A stretch of 41,570 bases of DNA from an uncultured Paraglaciecola sp. (lineage in GTDB: Bacteria; Pseudomonadota; Gammaproteobacteria; Enterobacterales; Alteromonadaceae). The first letter of the stretch is position 1, and each line of letters opens with the position of its first letter. Both the position numbers and the translations under genes were made by a program. Location of the stretch: contig NZ_CAJXPA010000016.1 of assembly GCF_913058035.1 (NCBI RefSeq), positions 1 through 41,570 of the forward strand. The letters are read 5' to 3'. Below, piece by piece: positions 8,596 through 21,552 of the stretch. The notes below the pieces were generated by a model. The model was not told where the DNA came from and made no database searches. It worked only from the letters and a program-made list of their open reading frames with translations.

Positions 8596-8615
8596 GCAAT
8601 GATAAGCTATAAGCT

Positions 8616-9878
8616 ATGCCAACTACACATTTAACCGATACAAAATTTTCAGACCTACCTATTCATCAGCAGGTTGTAGATGCGCTGTCTGAAGCCAATT
8701 TTAATCTCTGCACACCTATCCAAGCTTTGAGCTTACCGCCTTTGCTGAAAGGCAATGATCTGGCCGGTCAAGCACAAACTGGTACAGGGAAAACCATCGC
8801 ATTTTTGGTTGCCACTTTCCACTATTTGTTGACTAACCCTCAGGACTCAAAACGTCAGCCTAGGGCAATCATTATGGCACCTACCCGTGAGCTAGCTGTG
8901 CAAATTTTTAACGATGCAGAATTACTTAGCCAACACACAGGATTAAGCCTTGGTTTAATTTATGGGGGCGAGGGTTATCAAAGTCAACGGGAGAAACTTC
9001 AAGGTGGTGTAGATATTATTATCGGCACCACAGGTCGAATCATTGATTACTATAAACAAAACATCTTTTCATTAGCCTCAATTCAGGTTGCAGTATTAGA
9101 TGAAGCCGACCGTATGTTTGACCTCGGCTTTATCAAAGACATTCGTTATTTATTTAATAGAATGCCCAAACCTACTGAACGTCTGAGTATGCTGTTTTCT
9201 GCTACCTTATCTTACCGAGTGCAAGAGTTAGCGTACGATCACATGGATAATCCTACCCATGTTCAGATTGAACCAGAAAGGAAAACCGCAGAACGAGTAA
9301 AAGAAGAGCTGTTTTATCCATCAGACGAAGACAAACCCTTTTTGTTACTCACTTTGATGGAAGAAGAATGGCCGGACAAAGCTATAGTGTTCGCCAATAC
9401 CAAACACGGCTGTGAAAGGATATCTGACTGGTTAGAAGCGGATAAACACAGGGTTGGTTTGTTAAGTGGTGATGTACCCCAGAATAAACGCCTCAAAATA
9501 CTAGAGAACTTCACTTCTGGTGTACTTGATGTGTTGGTTGCCACAGATGTTGCGGCACGTGGTTTACATATTCCAATGGTGAGTCATGTATTTAATTACG
9601 ACTTACCCGATGATGCAGAAGATTATGTGCATCGTATTGGTAGAACCGGACGTGCTGGTGAAAGCGGTAGTTCGATCAGTTTTGCTTGTGAAAAATATGC
9701 ACTTAACTTACCGGCGATTGAGGAGTATGTTCAGCATTCAATTCCAGTGACAGAGTACAACCCAAATGATTTAATGCGTGAAGTTACACCACCAAAACCT
9801 CGCTTTAAAAAACGTATGCAAAGTGGTAAGAGCCATCAAAAACGCCCTTCAGGCCCACGTCCTAATCGAAATAAATGA
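8616..9878 (+). CDS. rhlB: ATP-dependent RNA helicase RhlB
   Basis: RhlB is the DEAD-box helicase of the RNA degradosome, unwinding structured mRNA for RNase E/PNPase. The 420-residue product (E. coli 421) shares the N-terminal pattern [11 protein letters not shown] and has the Q motif TPIQ, Walker A AQTGTGKT (53-60), PTREL, the DEAD box in [12 protein letters not shown], the SAT motif in LFSATLS, and [10 protein letters not shown] near the C-terminus. A basic tail ([18 protein letters not shown]) follows, as in other RhlB proteins. It overlaps gppA by four bases (ATGA), so the two are translationally coupled, the same neighbourhood as in E. coli (gpp-rhlB-trxA-rho). Confidence 0.96.
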   Translation: MPTTHLTDTKFSDLPIHQQVVDALSEANFNLCTPIQALSLPPLLKGNDLAGQAQTGTGKTIAFLVATFHYLLTNPQDSKRQPRAIIMAPTRELAVQIFNDAELLSQHTGLSLGLIYGGEGYQSQREKLQGGVDIIIGTTGRIIDYYKQNIFSLASIQVAVLDEADRMFDLGFIKDIRYLFNRMPKPTERLSMLFSATLSYRVQELAYDHMDNPTHVQIEPERKTAERVKEELFYPSDEDKPFLLLTLMEEEWPDKAIVFANTKHGCERISDWLEADKHRVGLLSGDVPQNKRLKILENFTSGVLDVLVATDVAARGLHIPMVSHVFNYDLPDDAEDYVHRIGRTGRAGESGSSISFACEKYALNLPAIEEYVQHSIPVTEYNPNDLMREVTPPKPRFKKRMQSGKSHQKRPSGPRPNRNK

Positions 9879-11392
9879 ATAATAACGCTAAAGTCATTAC
9901 CCCTTTTTCTCAGCCTGAGCAACTGTATGCAGCTGTAGATCTAGGTTCTAACAGTTTTCATATGGTAATTGTGCGGGTTGTGGCTGGTAGTGTGTATATT
10001 ATCGGTAAGGTTAAGCAAAAAGTGCGTCTTGCCGCTGGGCTAGATAGGGATATGGTGCTAGACCAGCCGAGTCTTGAAAGAGGCTGGAAGTGCCTAGAAA
10101 CATTTTCTGAACGTTTGCAAGATATCCCTGTTTCAAATATTAAAATTGTGGGTACCGCCACATTACGCTTAGCGACTAACGCAGATGTATTTATAAAAAA
10201 AGCCGAACAAATTCTCAATCATAAATTAAATGTGATTGATGGTGAGGAAGAAGCGAGACAAATCTATTTAGGTGTCGCTTACACTTCAGCCAATCAAGGT
10301 AATTCTTTAGTTATTGATATTGGCGGCGCAAGTACAGAAGTGATCGTTGGTAATGATATGAGCCCTATACATTTGGTTAGCATAAATATGGGATGTGTCA
10401 CCTTCAAAGAACGTTTTTTTGCAGACGACACTTTATCAGATCAAAATTTTGAGCGTGCCATTGAAGAGGCCACTTCTTTACTGAAACCTCTAATCGATGA
10501 CTTTATCAGTTTCGATTGGCAGCAATGCTTAGGTGCATCTGGCACTCCCCAAGCCATTACTGAAATATTAGTAGCGCAGGGGATCAGTGATTCTATCCGT
10601 ATTGATTATTTACATAATCTAAAACAACAATGTATTGATTGTGAGAGGATAGATTTATTGCAAATAGAGGGCTTAACAGAATCCAGACGTGCGATTTTCC
10701 CTAGTGGATTAGCGATACTTATTGCCTTATTTGAACAGTTAAATATCGAAGAAATGCAGATATCTGGCGGGGCACTGCGCGAAGGCCTTATTTATGGCAT
10801 GCTGGATAATATGCAACAAAATGATCGCAGGTTGCAGACTCTTAAACAATGTATTGAGCGCTTTCACATAGAGCCTGAACACGCCAATCGTGTTAAGGAC
10901 ATTTCGCTTAGTCTGTTTGAACAAGTACAAAATCAAGTTTTATTAGGCAAGGTCGATTGTGAAGCCATTTTGATGGCTTCGGCCATGTTGCATGAGACGG
11001 GCTTACACATTGAATACAAATTACACCACCAACATGGCGCATACATACTGAGTCACTTGCCTATGGTGGGTTACACACAACAGCAAAGAGCTGGGATTAA
11101 AACCTTAGTACAGTGTCACAGACAGGAAATAATCCTCAGTTTATTTAGCTCTTTTCATCCAGAAGTTCGCCAAGCACTTTTGATATTAGTCAGGGTGTTA
11201 CGATTATCTTGTTTACTGTCAATCCGACGCAAGGATAATTTGCTAGCAGACTTCACGGTAGAAGCCTCAGATGAAAAGTGGACACTTACTTTTCCTAAAG
11301 GATGGCTAAAATCGCACCCACTAATAGATGCTGAACTTGCTAACGAGAAATGGCAACAATATAAAGTGGGCTGGATTTTAGAATGCTACTAA
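9875..11392 (+). CDS. gppA: Exopolyphosphatase / guanosine pentaphosphate phosphohydrolase
   Basis: GppA/Ppx enzymes hydrolyse pppGpp to ppGpp and degrade polyphosphate. The 505-residue product has the ASKHA ATPase-like phosphate motifs: [14 protein letters not shown] (about 19-32) and [14 protein letters not shown] (about 147-160). A C-terminal HD-like region ([22 protein letters not shown], split as [14 protein letters not shown] and [11 protein letters not shown]) follows. Length and location next to rhlB favour gppA over ppx. The ATG overlaps the rhlB stop as ATGA. It is convergent with hemB, and I see no clear terminator in the 81 bases between them. Confidence 0.92.
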   Translation: MNNNAKVITPFSQPEQLYAAVDLGSNSFHMVIVRVVAGSVYIIGKVKQKVRLAAGLDRDMVLDQPSLERGWKCLETFSERLQDIPVSNIKIVGTATLRLATNADVFIKKAEQILNHKLNVIDGEEEARQIYLGVAYTSANQGNSLVIDIGGASTEVIVGNDMSPIHLVSINMGCVTFKERFFADDTLSDQNFERAIEEATSLLKPLIDDFISFDWQQCLGASGTPQAITEILVAQGISDSIRIDYLHNLKQQCIDCERIDLLQIEGLTESRRAIFPSGLAILIALFEQLNIEEMQISGGALREGLIYGMLDNMQQNDRRLQTLKQCIERFHIEPEHANRVKDISLSLFEQVQNQVLLGKVDCEAILMASAMLHETGLHIEYKLHHQHGAYILSHLPMVGYTQQQRAGIKTLVQCHRQEIILSLFSSFHPEVRQALLILVRVLRLSCLLSIRRKDNLLADFTVEASDEKWTLTFPKGWLKSHPLIDAELANEKWQQYKVGWILECY

Positions 11393-11473
11393 ATAAATAC
11401 TTTTAAGTTATTGATTTTAAATAAATAGATGAAACAGTGAAAACGTTGCTGCTTAATGTAGATACTCAACCGA

Positions 11474-14362
<2,889 letters not shown>

Positions 14363-14373
<11 letters not shown>

Positions 14374-15175
14374 GATTAATATGAGAGCTTGAAATATTAA
14401 ATAGAGCTTGTGTATTCACCTGACTCGCTAGCTGTAATACCTCGATATCAGTTGCCATTAGACTAGCGACTTCCTGAGCTATGTAAGGTAAATAAGCGGG
14501 TTCGTTATTTCCATTATCAACTTTACGGTTATTGGCTAAGCCCTTGGGACGTAAATATGGTGAATCAGTTTCTAACAAAATACGCTCTAGGGGTAATGAT
14601 TTAATAGCGCCACGTAACGCTTGCCCACGTTTTAGATCGCATACCCAACCGGTTATACCAATATATAGACCTAAATCTAAGTAACGCTCCATCTGCTTAA
14701 TATCGCCAGTGAAACAATGCACCACGCCACCATGTAAATCGTTACGATATTTAGTGAGATATTCAATCTGTACTTCAAATGCATCGCGTTCATGTAAAAA
14801 AACAGGCAAACCCAATTCACATGCTAATTTGAGTTGCTGTTCAAAAGCAAAACACTGTTGTTCGGGTGTTGAAAAGTTTCGATTGAAATCCAAGCCACAT
14901 TCACCTATGGCAACTACACGAGTAGACTTTGATAAAGTTCTAAGATCATCAATAGTTTGGGGTGTAAATTGGCTGGCGTCATGGGGGTGTACACCAGCAG
15001 TGGCCCATAAGTGATTGGGGTATTGTTCTGCCAACAGGATAGCTTGTTGGCTTTTCTCCAGACTAGTTCCGGTAATAATAATATGGTTTACATCAGCCGC
15101 TAAGGCCCTTTCAAATACGGGTACAAAAAATAATCGTTTGTCATTTAGGTTGACACCAATGTCACACCACGACAT
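14363..15175 (-). CDS. tatD: TatD family metal-dependent DNase
   Basis: TatD is a cytoplasmic TIM-barrel metallo-nuclease (3'-5' exonuclease on DNA/RNA in E. coli); it is not needed for Tat export although linked to the tat genes. The 270-residue product has the family start DIGVNL (about residues 5-10), TAGVHPHDA, VAIGECGLDFNRNFSTP (metal Glu), VFLHERDA, HCFTGD and ITGWVCD, and LLETDSPYLRP. These match E. coli TatD segment for segment. It lies five bases below the stop of the unknown secreted protein's gene and overlaps the downstream cyclase gene by 11 bases, so it is part of a tight operon. Confidence 0.95.
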
Positions 15176-15179
15176 GACC

Positions 15180-15791
15180 TTATATCACTCGCTTAGCACG
15201 TATTCGTTTGTTGATATTTTCTTTGCCAATAAAAAATGACCCCAATGCTCCGCGTTCAATAATAACGGTTTGGCCTATTTTCAACTTGAGACGTCTGCTA
15301 CTCGTCTGCTGCCATACCTGTCCATTATCAAGAGTAAGCGTTTGACTACCAAATCGATTCTTTTTCACTTTTATTATTTTAGCTTTAATTTGATCAATCA
15401 AGTCTTCAATAGATTGTTTGTTTTCATATCCAAAAGTAGCTTGCTGTTGACTAATATTATTAGCCGACTCAACACCTGTTTTTGGATTCATTACTGGTGA
15501 GATTGAAGGTTGCTCTGGTTTTATCAAAACTCGTTTTGATTGGGGTGTTTGTTCTACCAGAGAAAGGGGGTCTAAAAGTTCAGTCGTTGTGACTTGCACT
15601 GGGTGTTGTTGTTGAGTTTTTTGCTGCGAAGATTTATTTTTCGAGATCTCGGCTAACTTGTCATAACAGACTAAGCGTTGCAAGCTATCCTCCTTTTTAG
15701 CACATATCGATAATTCATCTATTGCTGTAACGGCTATGCTAAAAGGGCTTACCAATATCAATAATGTCAACCATTTGCTTGTATGAGTCAT
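15180..15791 (-). CDS. Secreted protein of unknown function in the tat operon
   Basis: I do not recognise a named family. The 203-residue product has a signal peptide (about 1-23, ending AVTA), then a short Cys-pair motif, C30 and C42, in [20 protein letters not shown]. That CxnRLxCYDxLA pattern recurs in several secreted gammaproteobacterial proteins, including type VI secretion accessory proteins, and probably forms a disulfide. A Gln/Pro-rich linker (about 52-125) leads to a C-terminal beta-rich domain (about 140-203) containing [12 protein letters not shown] and [13 protein letters not shown], a pattern I associate with small surface or RNA-like beta barrels but cannot assign. The start overlaps tatC by four bases, so it is translationally coupled to Tat machinery. 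A role in the periplasm near Tat export is inference only. Confidence 0.8.
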   Translation of the reverse strand: MTHTSKWLTLLILVSPFSIAVTAIDELSICAKKEDSLQRLVCYDKLAEISKNKSSQQKTQQQHPVQVTTTELLDPLSLVEQTPQSKRVLIKPEQPSISPVMNPKTGVESANNISQQQATFGYENKQSIEDLIDQIKAKIIKVKKNRFGSQTLTLDNGQVWQQTSSRRLKLKIGQTVIIERGALGSFFIGKENINKRIRAKRVI

Positions 15792-16531
15792 AAATCATCC
15801 TGTTGTTCTTGTTCCGCTTTTTTTCGGGTGTAAATACTACCAATTACAATACCAAATTCGAATAAAATCCACATAGGTATGGCTAGTAGCGTTTGCGATA
15901 TGATGTCGGGAGGAGTGAGGAGCATGCCGACTACAAACACTCCCACAATGACGTATGGGCGTTTTGCTCTTAGTGCATCTGGTGTGGTTACACCGGTCCA
16001 GCACATCAAGACTATTGCGACTGGAATTTCAAATGATAATCCAAAAGCAAAAAAAATCTTGAGAACAAAATTAAGATAACTACTAATGTCAGTATTGATC
16101 ACCACACCTTCTGGCGCGACGCTGGTAAAAAAAGAAAATGCTAATGGGAAAACGACATAGTAGGCGAAGGCCATACCTAAATAAAATAACAAGGTACTAG
16201 AAAACAATAGCGGTGCGACTAAGCGTTTTTCATTTTTATACAACCCCGGCGCAACAAATCCCCAGATTTGGTAAAGCACAACAGGGATAGCAATGAAGAA
16301 TGACAACACCATTGTCAGCTTAAAAGGGGCAAAGAAAGGAGAAGCTACATCTGTGGCAATCATTTGTGCATTTTCTGGCAAGGTATCTAACAAAGGAGTC
16401 GCTAACCAGTGATATAGGTCTTGTGCAAAATAAACCAAGCAAAGAAATACCACAAACACACTGACAACTGCGTATAGCACACGGCTTCTGAGCTCAATTA
16501 AATGAGCGATTAAGCTATTTGGTTCAGCCAT
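15788..16531 (-). CDS. tatC: Sec-independent protein translocase TatC
   Basis: TatC is the six-helix inner-membrane receptor that binds twin-arginine signal peptides and recruits TatA. The 247-residue product shows the family hallmarks: [10 protein letters not shown] near the N-terminus, [13 protein letters not shown] (91-103) with F92 and E101 matching E. coli signal-binding residues F94 and E103, [17 protein letters not shown], and [19 protein letters not shown] with the conserved Asp. Six hydrophobic segments are visible. It starts six bases after tatB and overlaps the next gene by four bases. Confidence 0.97.
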   Translation of the reverse strand: MAEPNSLIAHLIELRSRVLYAVVSVFVVFLCLVYFAQDLYHWLATPLLDTLPENAQMIATDVASPFFAPFKLTMVLSFFIAIPVVLYQIWGFVAPGLYKNEKRLVAPLLFSSTLLFYLGMAFAYYVVFPLAFSFFTSVAPEGVVINTDISSYLNFVLKIFFAFGLSFEIPVAIVLMCWTGVTTPDALRAKRPYVIVGVFVVGMLLTPPDIISQTLLAIPMWILFEFGIVIGSIYTRKKAEQEQQDDL

Positions 16532-16536
16532 GTTAG

Positions 16537-16836
16537 CTACTCTTTAGAATAAGGTTTTTGAACCGACTTAGCTGCATCACGAAGCTCGTCAACTGACTTT
16601 TGAAGCTCCGGAGGCAAATTTTCGAGGTTCTGTTGCTCGGCTTTTTTCAAGTTTTCATGTAGTTCATGAATCTTGAACTGTTGCTCGACTTCCTGTCGAA
16701 AACCATTGGCCATGCCTTTGATACTTCGCACACTTTTCATTGTTGAACGGATAGCACCAGGTAACCTTTCAGGTCCCAACACCACTAAACCTACAACAGT
16801 AATAATTAAAAGTTCGAAGAAGCCTATATCAAACAT
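16537..16836 (-). CDS. tatB: Sec-independent protein translocase TatB
   Basis: TatB pairs with TatC to form the receptor complex for folded proteins with twin-arginine signals. The 99-residue product begins [26 protein letters not shown], with E8 as in E. coli TatB, one N-terminal membrane helix, and an amphipathic helix followed by a charged tail. It is shorter than E. coli TatB (171). Its ATG shares one base with the tatA stop codon (TAATG), indicating coupling. Confidence 0.95.
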   Translation of the reverse strand: MFDIGFFELLIITVVGLVVLGPERLPGAIRSTMKSVRSIKGMANGFRQEVEQQFKIHELHENLKKAEQQNLENLPPELQKSVDELRDAAKSVQKPYSKE

Positions 16837-17105
16837 TAATTAGACTCTTTGTGTTCGCTCTTCGTTTGCTTAATAGGAGTCTCTGCATTTTTAGTATCTC
16901 CGGCATTAACAACTGATTTATCTTCAACTGTTTCTTTAGCATCAAAATCGGCATCTTTTTCTTTATCATCCTCACCCATCGCTTTTTTAAAACCTTTCAT
17001 AGCTGAGCCTAAATCACCACCTAAACCACGTAGCTTTTTAGTGCCAAAAAGTAAAACTACAATAACTAATATAATAACTAACTGCATGGGGCTGATGCCA
17101 AACAT
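16836..17105 (-). CDS. tatA: Sec-independent protein translocase TatA
   Basis: TatA oligomerises to form the passage for folded Tat substrates. The 89-residue product (same length as E. coli TatA) has one N-terminal helix ending LLFGTKKL, Q8 as in E. coli, the hinge Gly, and the amphipathic helix with GFKKAM, followed by an acidic then basic tail. AGGAG lies eight bases before the ATG. It is the first gene of the operon tatA-tatB-tatC-unknown-tatD-cyclase-hemB. Confidence 0.96.
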   Translation of the reverse strand: MFGISPMQLVIILVIVVLLFGTKKLRGLGGDLGSAMKGFKKAMGEDDKEKDADFDAKETVEDKSVVNAGDTKNAETPIKQTKSEHKESN

Positions 17106-17134
17106 AACCTAACTCCTGATGTTTCAATAATTTC

Positions 17135-17163
17135 ATTATACGTAGCTTATTGCAAAGGTCACT
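17135..17163 (-). promoter_or_regulatory. Promoter of the tat operon
   Basis: On the minus strand a perfect -10 TATAAT (17135-17140) lies 17 bases from a poor -35 AGTGAC (17158-17163), 30 bases above the tatA ATG. The weak -35 leaves room for activation or constitutive low expression. Confidence 0.55.
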
Positions 17164-17189
17164 GGATTTGATAGCCAAAATTAGGTTGT

Positions 17190-17218
17190 TTGACTTTTTA
17201 ATCACTAATTGCGTTAAT
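17190..17218 (+). promoter_or_regulatory. Promoter of the outer-membrane barrel gene
   Basis: TTGACT (17190-17195) and GTTAAT (17213-17218) are separated by 17 bases, about 70 bases above the start codon. It is back to back with the tat promoter, 27 bases apart. Confidence 0.5.
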
Positions 17219-17278
17219 CTTAAATTTACAAACATTAATTGTTAGCTTATTAAATACTTGTATATGGGTGTTTATGTT

Positions 17279-17283
17279 GAGGA
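17279..17283 (+). promoter_or_regulatory. Shine-Dalgarno that fixes the barrel gene start
   Basis: GAGGA lies five bases before the ATG at 17289, favouring that start over the in-frame ATGs at 17268 and 17274, which would lie upstream of or within it. Confidence 0.7.
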
Positions 17284-17288
17284 AAAGT

Positions 17289-18209
17289 ATGAAGAAATCT
17301 TATTTGTTATTCTTTATCAGCATCGCTTTTATAACAAATATCAATGCACAAGAGATGAAACAAGAATACCAATGGTTAGATAACATGCATCAGAGCATTG
17401 CGTCTTCAGTCAACACTAGCGCCTTATGGTTTGATGAGTTTTTTGCACTAGAAGAATTTGAAAATCGTGAACATGCCTTCGGTGAAGCGCGCATTAGATT
17501 GGGATGGGAACCAAGAAGCCGAGATGTCGTTGAGTTCGAGACTCGGATTAAAATAAGAGTGAAATTACCCAATTTAAAAAACCGTGCTGATTTGGTTTTA
17601 TCTGATTATGACGATGACAGACCTGGTAACGACATCCAAGCATCGGGTAATAATAATTTTGTTGAGCAGAATCGTTTTAGTTTGGCATTACGCTGGCGTA
17701 GTAGCCCTGAAAGTGGTTTGTCACACCGTATTGGTGTAGGCCGTCGATTACAGGCTTTTGTTAAAAGCCGTTATCGAAATTCCCATTTTCTAACGGATAA
17801 AACAATTTTACGTTGGGAAACCTCCGCATATCTATACAGTATTGATGGCTTAGGTGCTGATTTTTCTTGGCAAGTAGGTTACAACGCCACTGATTACTCG
17901 ATGTTCAGGTGGAATAATCACTACTATTTCAGAGACCAAACCAACGACTGGCTTTGGCAACATAGCTTACAAAAGCTCACACAATTTGATGAAAAAAATG
18001 CACTGATAGCGGGTGTCTATATTGAGGGCCTGAGTCGCCCAAATCATCGTTTAGAAGAATACTTAGTGAGTTTAAGGTGGCGCAAAAACATCCTAAGAAA
18101 ATGGTTGTTTTATGAAGTTGAACCTTTTATCTTGTGGCGGCGCGACGAGATGTTTTCAGCGTCTTACGGTATTGCTTTGCGGGTAGAAGGTTTTTTTGGT
18201 CCATCTTAA
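17289..18209 (+). CDS. Predicted outer-membrane beta-barrel protein, unknown function
   Basis: The 306-residue product starts with a clean signal peptide (MKKSYLLFFISIAFITNINA, about residues 1-20). The rest alternates polar and aromatic residues in many short strands (for example FSLALRWR, ILRWETSAYLY, FSWQVGY, YLVSLRWR, YEVEPFILW) and ends in a hydrophobic/aromatic strand, as outer-membrane barrels do. No catalytic motif is visible and it is not a known porin that I recognise. It lies in opposite orientation between ubiB and tatA, two genes that are neighbours in E. coli. It is head to head with the tat operon, so their promoters share about 180 bases. Function unknown. Confidence 0.75.
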   Translation: MKKSYLLFFISIAFITNINAQEMKQEYQWLDNMHQSIASSVNTSALWFDEFFALEEFENREHAFGEARIRLGWEPRSRDVVEFETRIKIRVKLPNLKNRADLVLSDYDDDRPGNDIQASGNNNFVEQNRFSLALRWRSSPESGLSHRIGVGRRLQAFVKSRYRNSHFLTDKTILRWETSAYLYSIDGLGADFSWQVGYNATDYSMFRWNNHYYFRDQTNDWLWQHSLQKLTQFDEKNALIAGVYIEGLSRPNHRLEEYLVSLRWRKNILRKWLFYEVEPFILWRRDEMFSASYGIALRVEGFFGPS

Positions 18210-18322
18210 TTTTACAGACTAGTCATATTTTTATAAGGTCTTTTATGTCAAAAGGGTGATAGCCAAACATCATCATCAAAATCTGCTTAACAAGGTGTAA
18301 TAAATTCGTTTATGACCGTGTT

Positions 18323-19954
18323 TTAATTCCGCTTTTTTTTAAATGCAAAAAACCAGCAAGCTATACCTAATATGTCAAAGCAACCGCTGGGCCACCAATT
18401 ATCTTGATATATGGGTAGTATGGCGCCAACAATAATCAAGGTGGCCCCCATTATCATGAGTAGCGTGCTGGTGTGTTGTTGCCTAAGTTGTTCTTGTTGA
18501 GTTTCAAATTGAAGCTTTTGTTTTTCAGGTAATGTTTTAACTTGTTTCAGGGTGTCATGAATTAAGTCTGGCATTTCAGGCAGCTTCTCAGACCAATAAG
18601 GTAGGTTGGTAGAGATTTTTTGATACATGGCTTTAAAACCAATTTGTTCTTTCATCCAGTTTTCTAAAAATGGTTTAGCCGTTTTCCATAAATCAAGTTG
18701 CGGGTATAACTGACGACCTAAACCTTCAATATATAGTAAGGTTTTTTGAAGCAGAACTAACTGTGGTTGTATCACCATATTAAAACGTCTGGCGGTATTG
18801 AACAGTTGTAGTAAAACGTTGCTGAATTCAATTTCTGCTAAAGGTTTTTGAAAAATAGGTTCACAAACTTTACGAATGGATGCCTCAAAATCATCAATGT
18901 CGGTATCCGATGGTACCCACCCTGAATCCACATGTAATTCAGCGACTTTGCGATAATTCCGGTTAAAGAAAGCAATGAAATTTTCTGCCAAATAACGTTT
19001 GTCTTCACTATTTAGTGTACCCACAATGCCAAAGTCTATTGTAATGTATTGAGGATCATCAGGGTTAACGGTAGAAACAAATATATTGCCAGGATGCATA
19101 TCTGCATGGAAAAAACTATCACGAAAGACTTGAGTGAAAAATACTTCAACACCGCGCTCCGCTAACCTCTTCATATTGGTATTGCGCGCAATCAATTGTT
19201 CTATATCAGAAATAGGGGTGCCATAAATTCGTTCCATTACCATTACATTTTTATGGCTATAGTCACTGTAAATAGTTGGCACATACAAGGCGGTGGAGTT
19301 TTCAAAATTACGCTTAAACTGTATGCCGTTAGCGGCTTCATGGGTCAAGTCTAATTCATCAATGATGGTGCGTTCGTATTCTTTTACAACCTCAACTGGA
19401 CGTAAACGTTTGCCATCAGGTAGCAACTTTTGTAAAGCACTTGCTGCCGTGCGCATAAGCTCAATGTCAGACTGAATGGTATGTTGAATATTGGGGCGAA
19501 TGACTTTAACAATAACATCGTGATTGCCATCTTTTAATTTTGCGGCATGAACTTGAGCAATAGATGCAGAAGCTAATGGTTTAGTCTCAAATTCACTAAA
19601 CAAGTCACTAAGATGTGCTAATCCAAAAGCATCACGAACAATTTTTTTAGCTAGCTCAGGGTCAAAAGGTTCAACCTTGTCTTGTAAAATAGACAGCTCA
19701 CTTGCCACATCTGGCGGTAGCAGATCCTTGCGGGTAGACAACATCTGGCCAAATTTAATAAACACAGGACCTAAAGTTTGCAATGCTAACCTGACGCGTG
19801 TTCCTTGTGATTTATCAGGATGTTTGTTTCGCAGCCAGAAAAATCCAAAGCGACCTAACTTTGCATACCAAGGTAACCATTTACTGGGAATGAGCTCGTC
19901 TAGGCCATGTTGTAACATCACCTTATTAATTTGGTAAAAACGTAGAATTCTCAC
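18323..19954 (-). CDS. ubiB: Ubiquinone biosynthesis atypical kinase UbiB
   Basis: UbiB is a membrane-anchored ABC1/ADCK-type ATPase that supports ubiquinone synthesis, probably by extracting lipid precursors for the Ubi complex. The product is 543 residues from the GTG at 19954 (E. coli 546). It shows [14 protein letters not shown] (KxGQ motif), [15 protein letters not shown] (Ala-rich loop), [26 protein letters not shown] and ITIDFGIVG, plus two C-terminal membrane helices. The frame also allows a TTG at 19978, which would overlap ubiJ by 23 bases; the GTG one base after the ubiJ stop fits the family length better, but neither has an ideal ribosome site. It is last in ubiE-ubiJ-ubiB. Confidence 0.95.
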   Translation of the reverse strand: MRILRFYQINKVMLQHGLDELIPSKWLPWYAKLGRFGFFWLRNKHPDKSQGTRVRLALQTLGPVFIKFGQMLSTRKDLLPPDVASELSILQDKVEPFDPELAKKIVRDAFGLAHLSDLFSEFETKPLASASIAQVHAAKLKDGNHDVIVKVIRPNIQHTIQSDIELMRTAASALQKLLPDGKRLRPVEVVKEYERTIIDELDLTHEAANGIQFKRNFENSTALYVPTIYSDYSHKNVMVMERIYGTPISDIEQLIARNTNMKRLAERGVEVFFTQVFRDSFFHADMHPGNIFVSTVNPDDPQYITIDFGIVGTLNSEDKRYLAENFIAFFNRNYRKVAELHVDSGWVPSDTDIDDFEASIRKVCEPIFQKPLAEIEFSNVLLQLFNTARRFNMVIQPQLVLLQKTLLYIEGLGRQLYPQLDLWKTAKPFLENWMKEQIGFKAMYQKISTNLPYWSEKLPEMPDLIHDTLKQVKTLPEKQKLQFETQQEQLRQQHTSTLLMIMGATLIIVGAILPIYQDNWWPSGCFDILGIACWFFAFKKKRN

Positions 19955-19955
19955 G

Positions 19956-20612
19956 CTAGTTATTTGTCCCTGTATCAATTTTCTTTGCTTGTTCTAAAAA
20001 AGAAATTCTGGCGGACAAACGCTCAGTGACACTTCGTAGCTCACTCACACTATGACTAAATTCAGCTACCTCGATAGGTTTAACCGCAATTGAATCGCTC
20101 TGGGTTAAACGTTCTCCAAGTTCAACAGAACCTTGTTCGATTTGTGCTTTAGCCGAATCAAACAAGGTTCTCATGCTGGTAAATGTTTGGTGGGCAGCTA
20201 CATCGCCGGTATATTGGGAGAGGTGTTCTTCCCAGTCAATATCCAAATCTTTGAGTAATGCACTAAAGGTTTGCGCCACATAAATGTCGCCAATCAAATT
20301 TAGCTGCTTTTTCTGGATCAACTGGGTGAGCTTACTGCTATCTCTGAGTTTAGGTAAGGTCTCTAAATTTAATTCAATCAAACAATCTACTAGTTCAGGT
20401 AGAGGCTCTACATCATGGTCTGAAGTGACAACAGCGCGAACATCAATCTGCTCAGAAAAAGTGAATAAAAGTGGCCACGGCAACTCTCTAATTGTCACTT
20501 GTAATGATTTTCCTGATAATTTTTTCAAGCGTTGTTGGCTATCATCGTCGAGCTTAAGCAGTTGATTCATCGCCAGTTCGATTCCTGAGGTAACTAATTG
20601 GGCAAAGATCAT
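19956..20612 (-). CDS. ubiJ: Ubiquinone biosynthesis accessory factor UbiJ
   Basis: UbiJ carries an SCP2 lipid-binding domain and, with UbiK, helps the soluble Ubi complex handle the hydrophobic quinone intermediate. The 218-residue product has an SCP2-like N-terminal domain (about 1-120, including [15 protein letters not shown] strands) and a C-terminal helical/coiled-coil segment (about 165-212). Sequence is weakly conserved, so the call leans on the SCP2 pattern and on the conserved order ubiE-ubiJ-ubiB. It begins two bases after ubiE ends. Confidence 0.88.
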   Translation of the reverse strand: MIFAQLVTSGIELAMNQLLKLDDDSQQRLKKLSGKSLQVTIRELPWPLLFTFSEQIDVRAVVTSDHDVEPLPELVDCLIELNLETLPKLRDSSKLTQLIQKKQLNLIGDIYVAQTFSALLKDLDIDWEEHLSQYTGDVAAHQTFTSMRTLFDSAKAQIEQGSVELGERLTQSDSIAVKPIEVAEFSHSVSELRSVTERLSARISFLEQAKKIDTGTNN

Positions 20613-20613
20613 A

Positions 20614-21402
20614 TTAAAATTTGAAACCTCTATGCAATGCGACTATGCCGCCAGTTAAATTTTGATAAGTCGTTTGCTCAAACCCAGCAGAGTCCATCAT
20701 AGTCTTCAGTACTTCTTGCTCTGGGTGCATACGGATAGACTCAGCCAAATATTGATAACTGTTTGCATCGTTGGCCACAAGTTGGCCGATTTTAGGCAAC
20801 AAATGAAATGAATACGTATCGTAGGCTTTATTCAATATCTCGTTTGTGGGTTTAGAAAATTCTAAAACAAGTAAACGGCCACCAGGCTTTAATACGCGGT
20901 ACATCGAAGCCAAGGCTTTGTCTTTATCAGTTACATTTCTTAGCCCAAAGGCAATAGTGATAATATCAAAGCTGTTATCAGGAAAGGGTAATGCTTCGGC
21001 ATTAGCTTGTACGTATTCTACATTACCCACTATGCCTTTATCACGCAATTTATCACGGCCTACTTTAAGCATGGCATCATTGATATCGGCCAGTATTACT
21101 TTGCCTGATTCACCAACAATACGCGAAAACTTAGCCGTTAAATCGCCGGTACCACCGGCCAAGTCGAGTACTTTATGCCCTGTACGGACACCACTGCAAT
21201 CGATGGTGTAACGCTTCCACAAACGATGCACACCCAACGACATCACATCATTCATGATATCGTATTTTGCAGCGACTGATTGGAATACCTCTTTTACCAT
21301 ATTCACTTTTTGGCTGGTATCGACTTGTTTAAAACCAAAGTGTGTCGTTTGTTCTGATGTTGATGTCGATGCTGGGGTATCAGTTGCTTCAGGGGCGCTC
21401 AT
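20614..21402 (-). CDS. ubiE: Ubiquinone/menaquinone methyltransferase UbiE
   Basis: UbiE is the SAM-dependent C-methyltransferase of ubiquinone (and menaquinone) synthesis. The 262-residue product (E. coli 251) matches E. coli UbiE over nearly its whole length: [34 protein letters not shown] motif [60 protein letters not shown] and the C-terminal [12 protein letters not shown]. The N-terminal 20 residues are Thr/Ser-rich and extra. AGGA lies upstream of the ATG. It heads the ubiE-ubiJ-ubiB operon. Confidence 0.97.
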   Translation of the reverse strand: MSAPEATDTPASTSTSEQTTHFGFKQVDTSQKVNMVKEVFQSVAAKYDIMNDVMSLGVHRLWKRYTIDCSGVRTGHKVLDLAGGTGDLTAKFSRIVGESGKVILADINDAMLKVGRDKLRDKGIVGNVEYVQANAEALPFPDNSFDIITIAFGLRNVTDKDKALASMYRVLKPGGRLLVLEFSKPTNEILNKAYDTYSFHLLPKIGQLVANDANSYQYLAESIRMHPEQEVLKTMMDSAGFEQTTYQNLTGGIVALHRGFKF

Positions 21403-21552
21403 GAGAAATCCTAGGTAGTGATATTAAAGGTAGTTTACCGAATAAAAGCGCACGCCAACAGATAAGAATGATGGGATAGCCACCACTGAGTCATTGGGAG
21501 GTGTTTCGCTAAAAATGATATGGAGTGAAAGCAGTGACGCATGTGAAAATGA

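Noticed and set aside
14709..15014. 101-codon plus-strand open frame opposite tatD
   Set aside because: Antisense shadow of tatD; Cys/Lys-rich composition and no recognised domain.
20846..21211. 121-codon plus-strand open frame opposite ubiE
   Set aside because: Antisense shadow of ubiE, which matches E. coli over its whole length.
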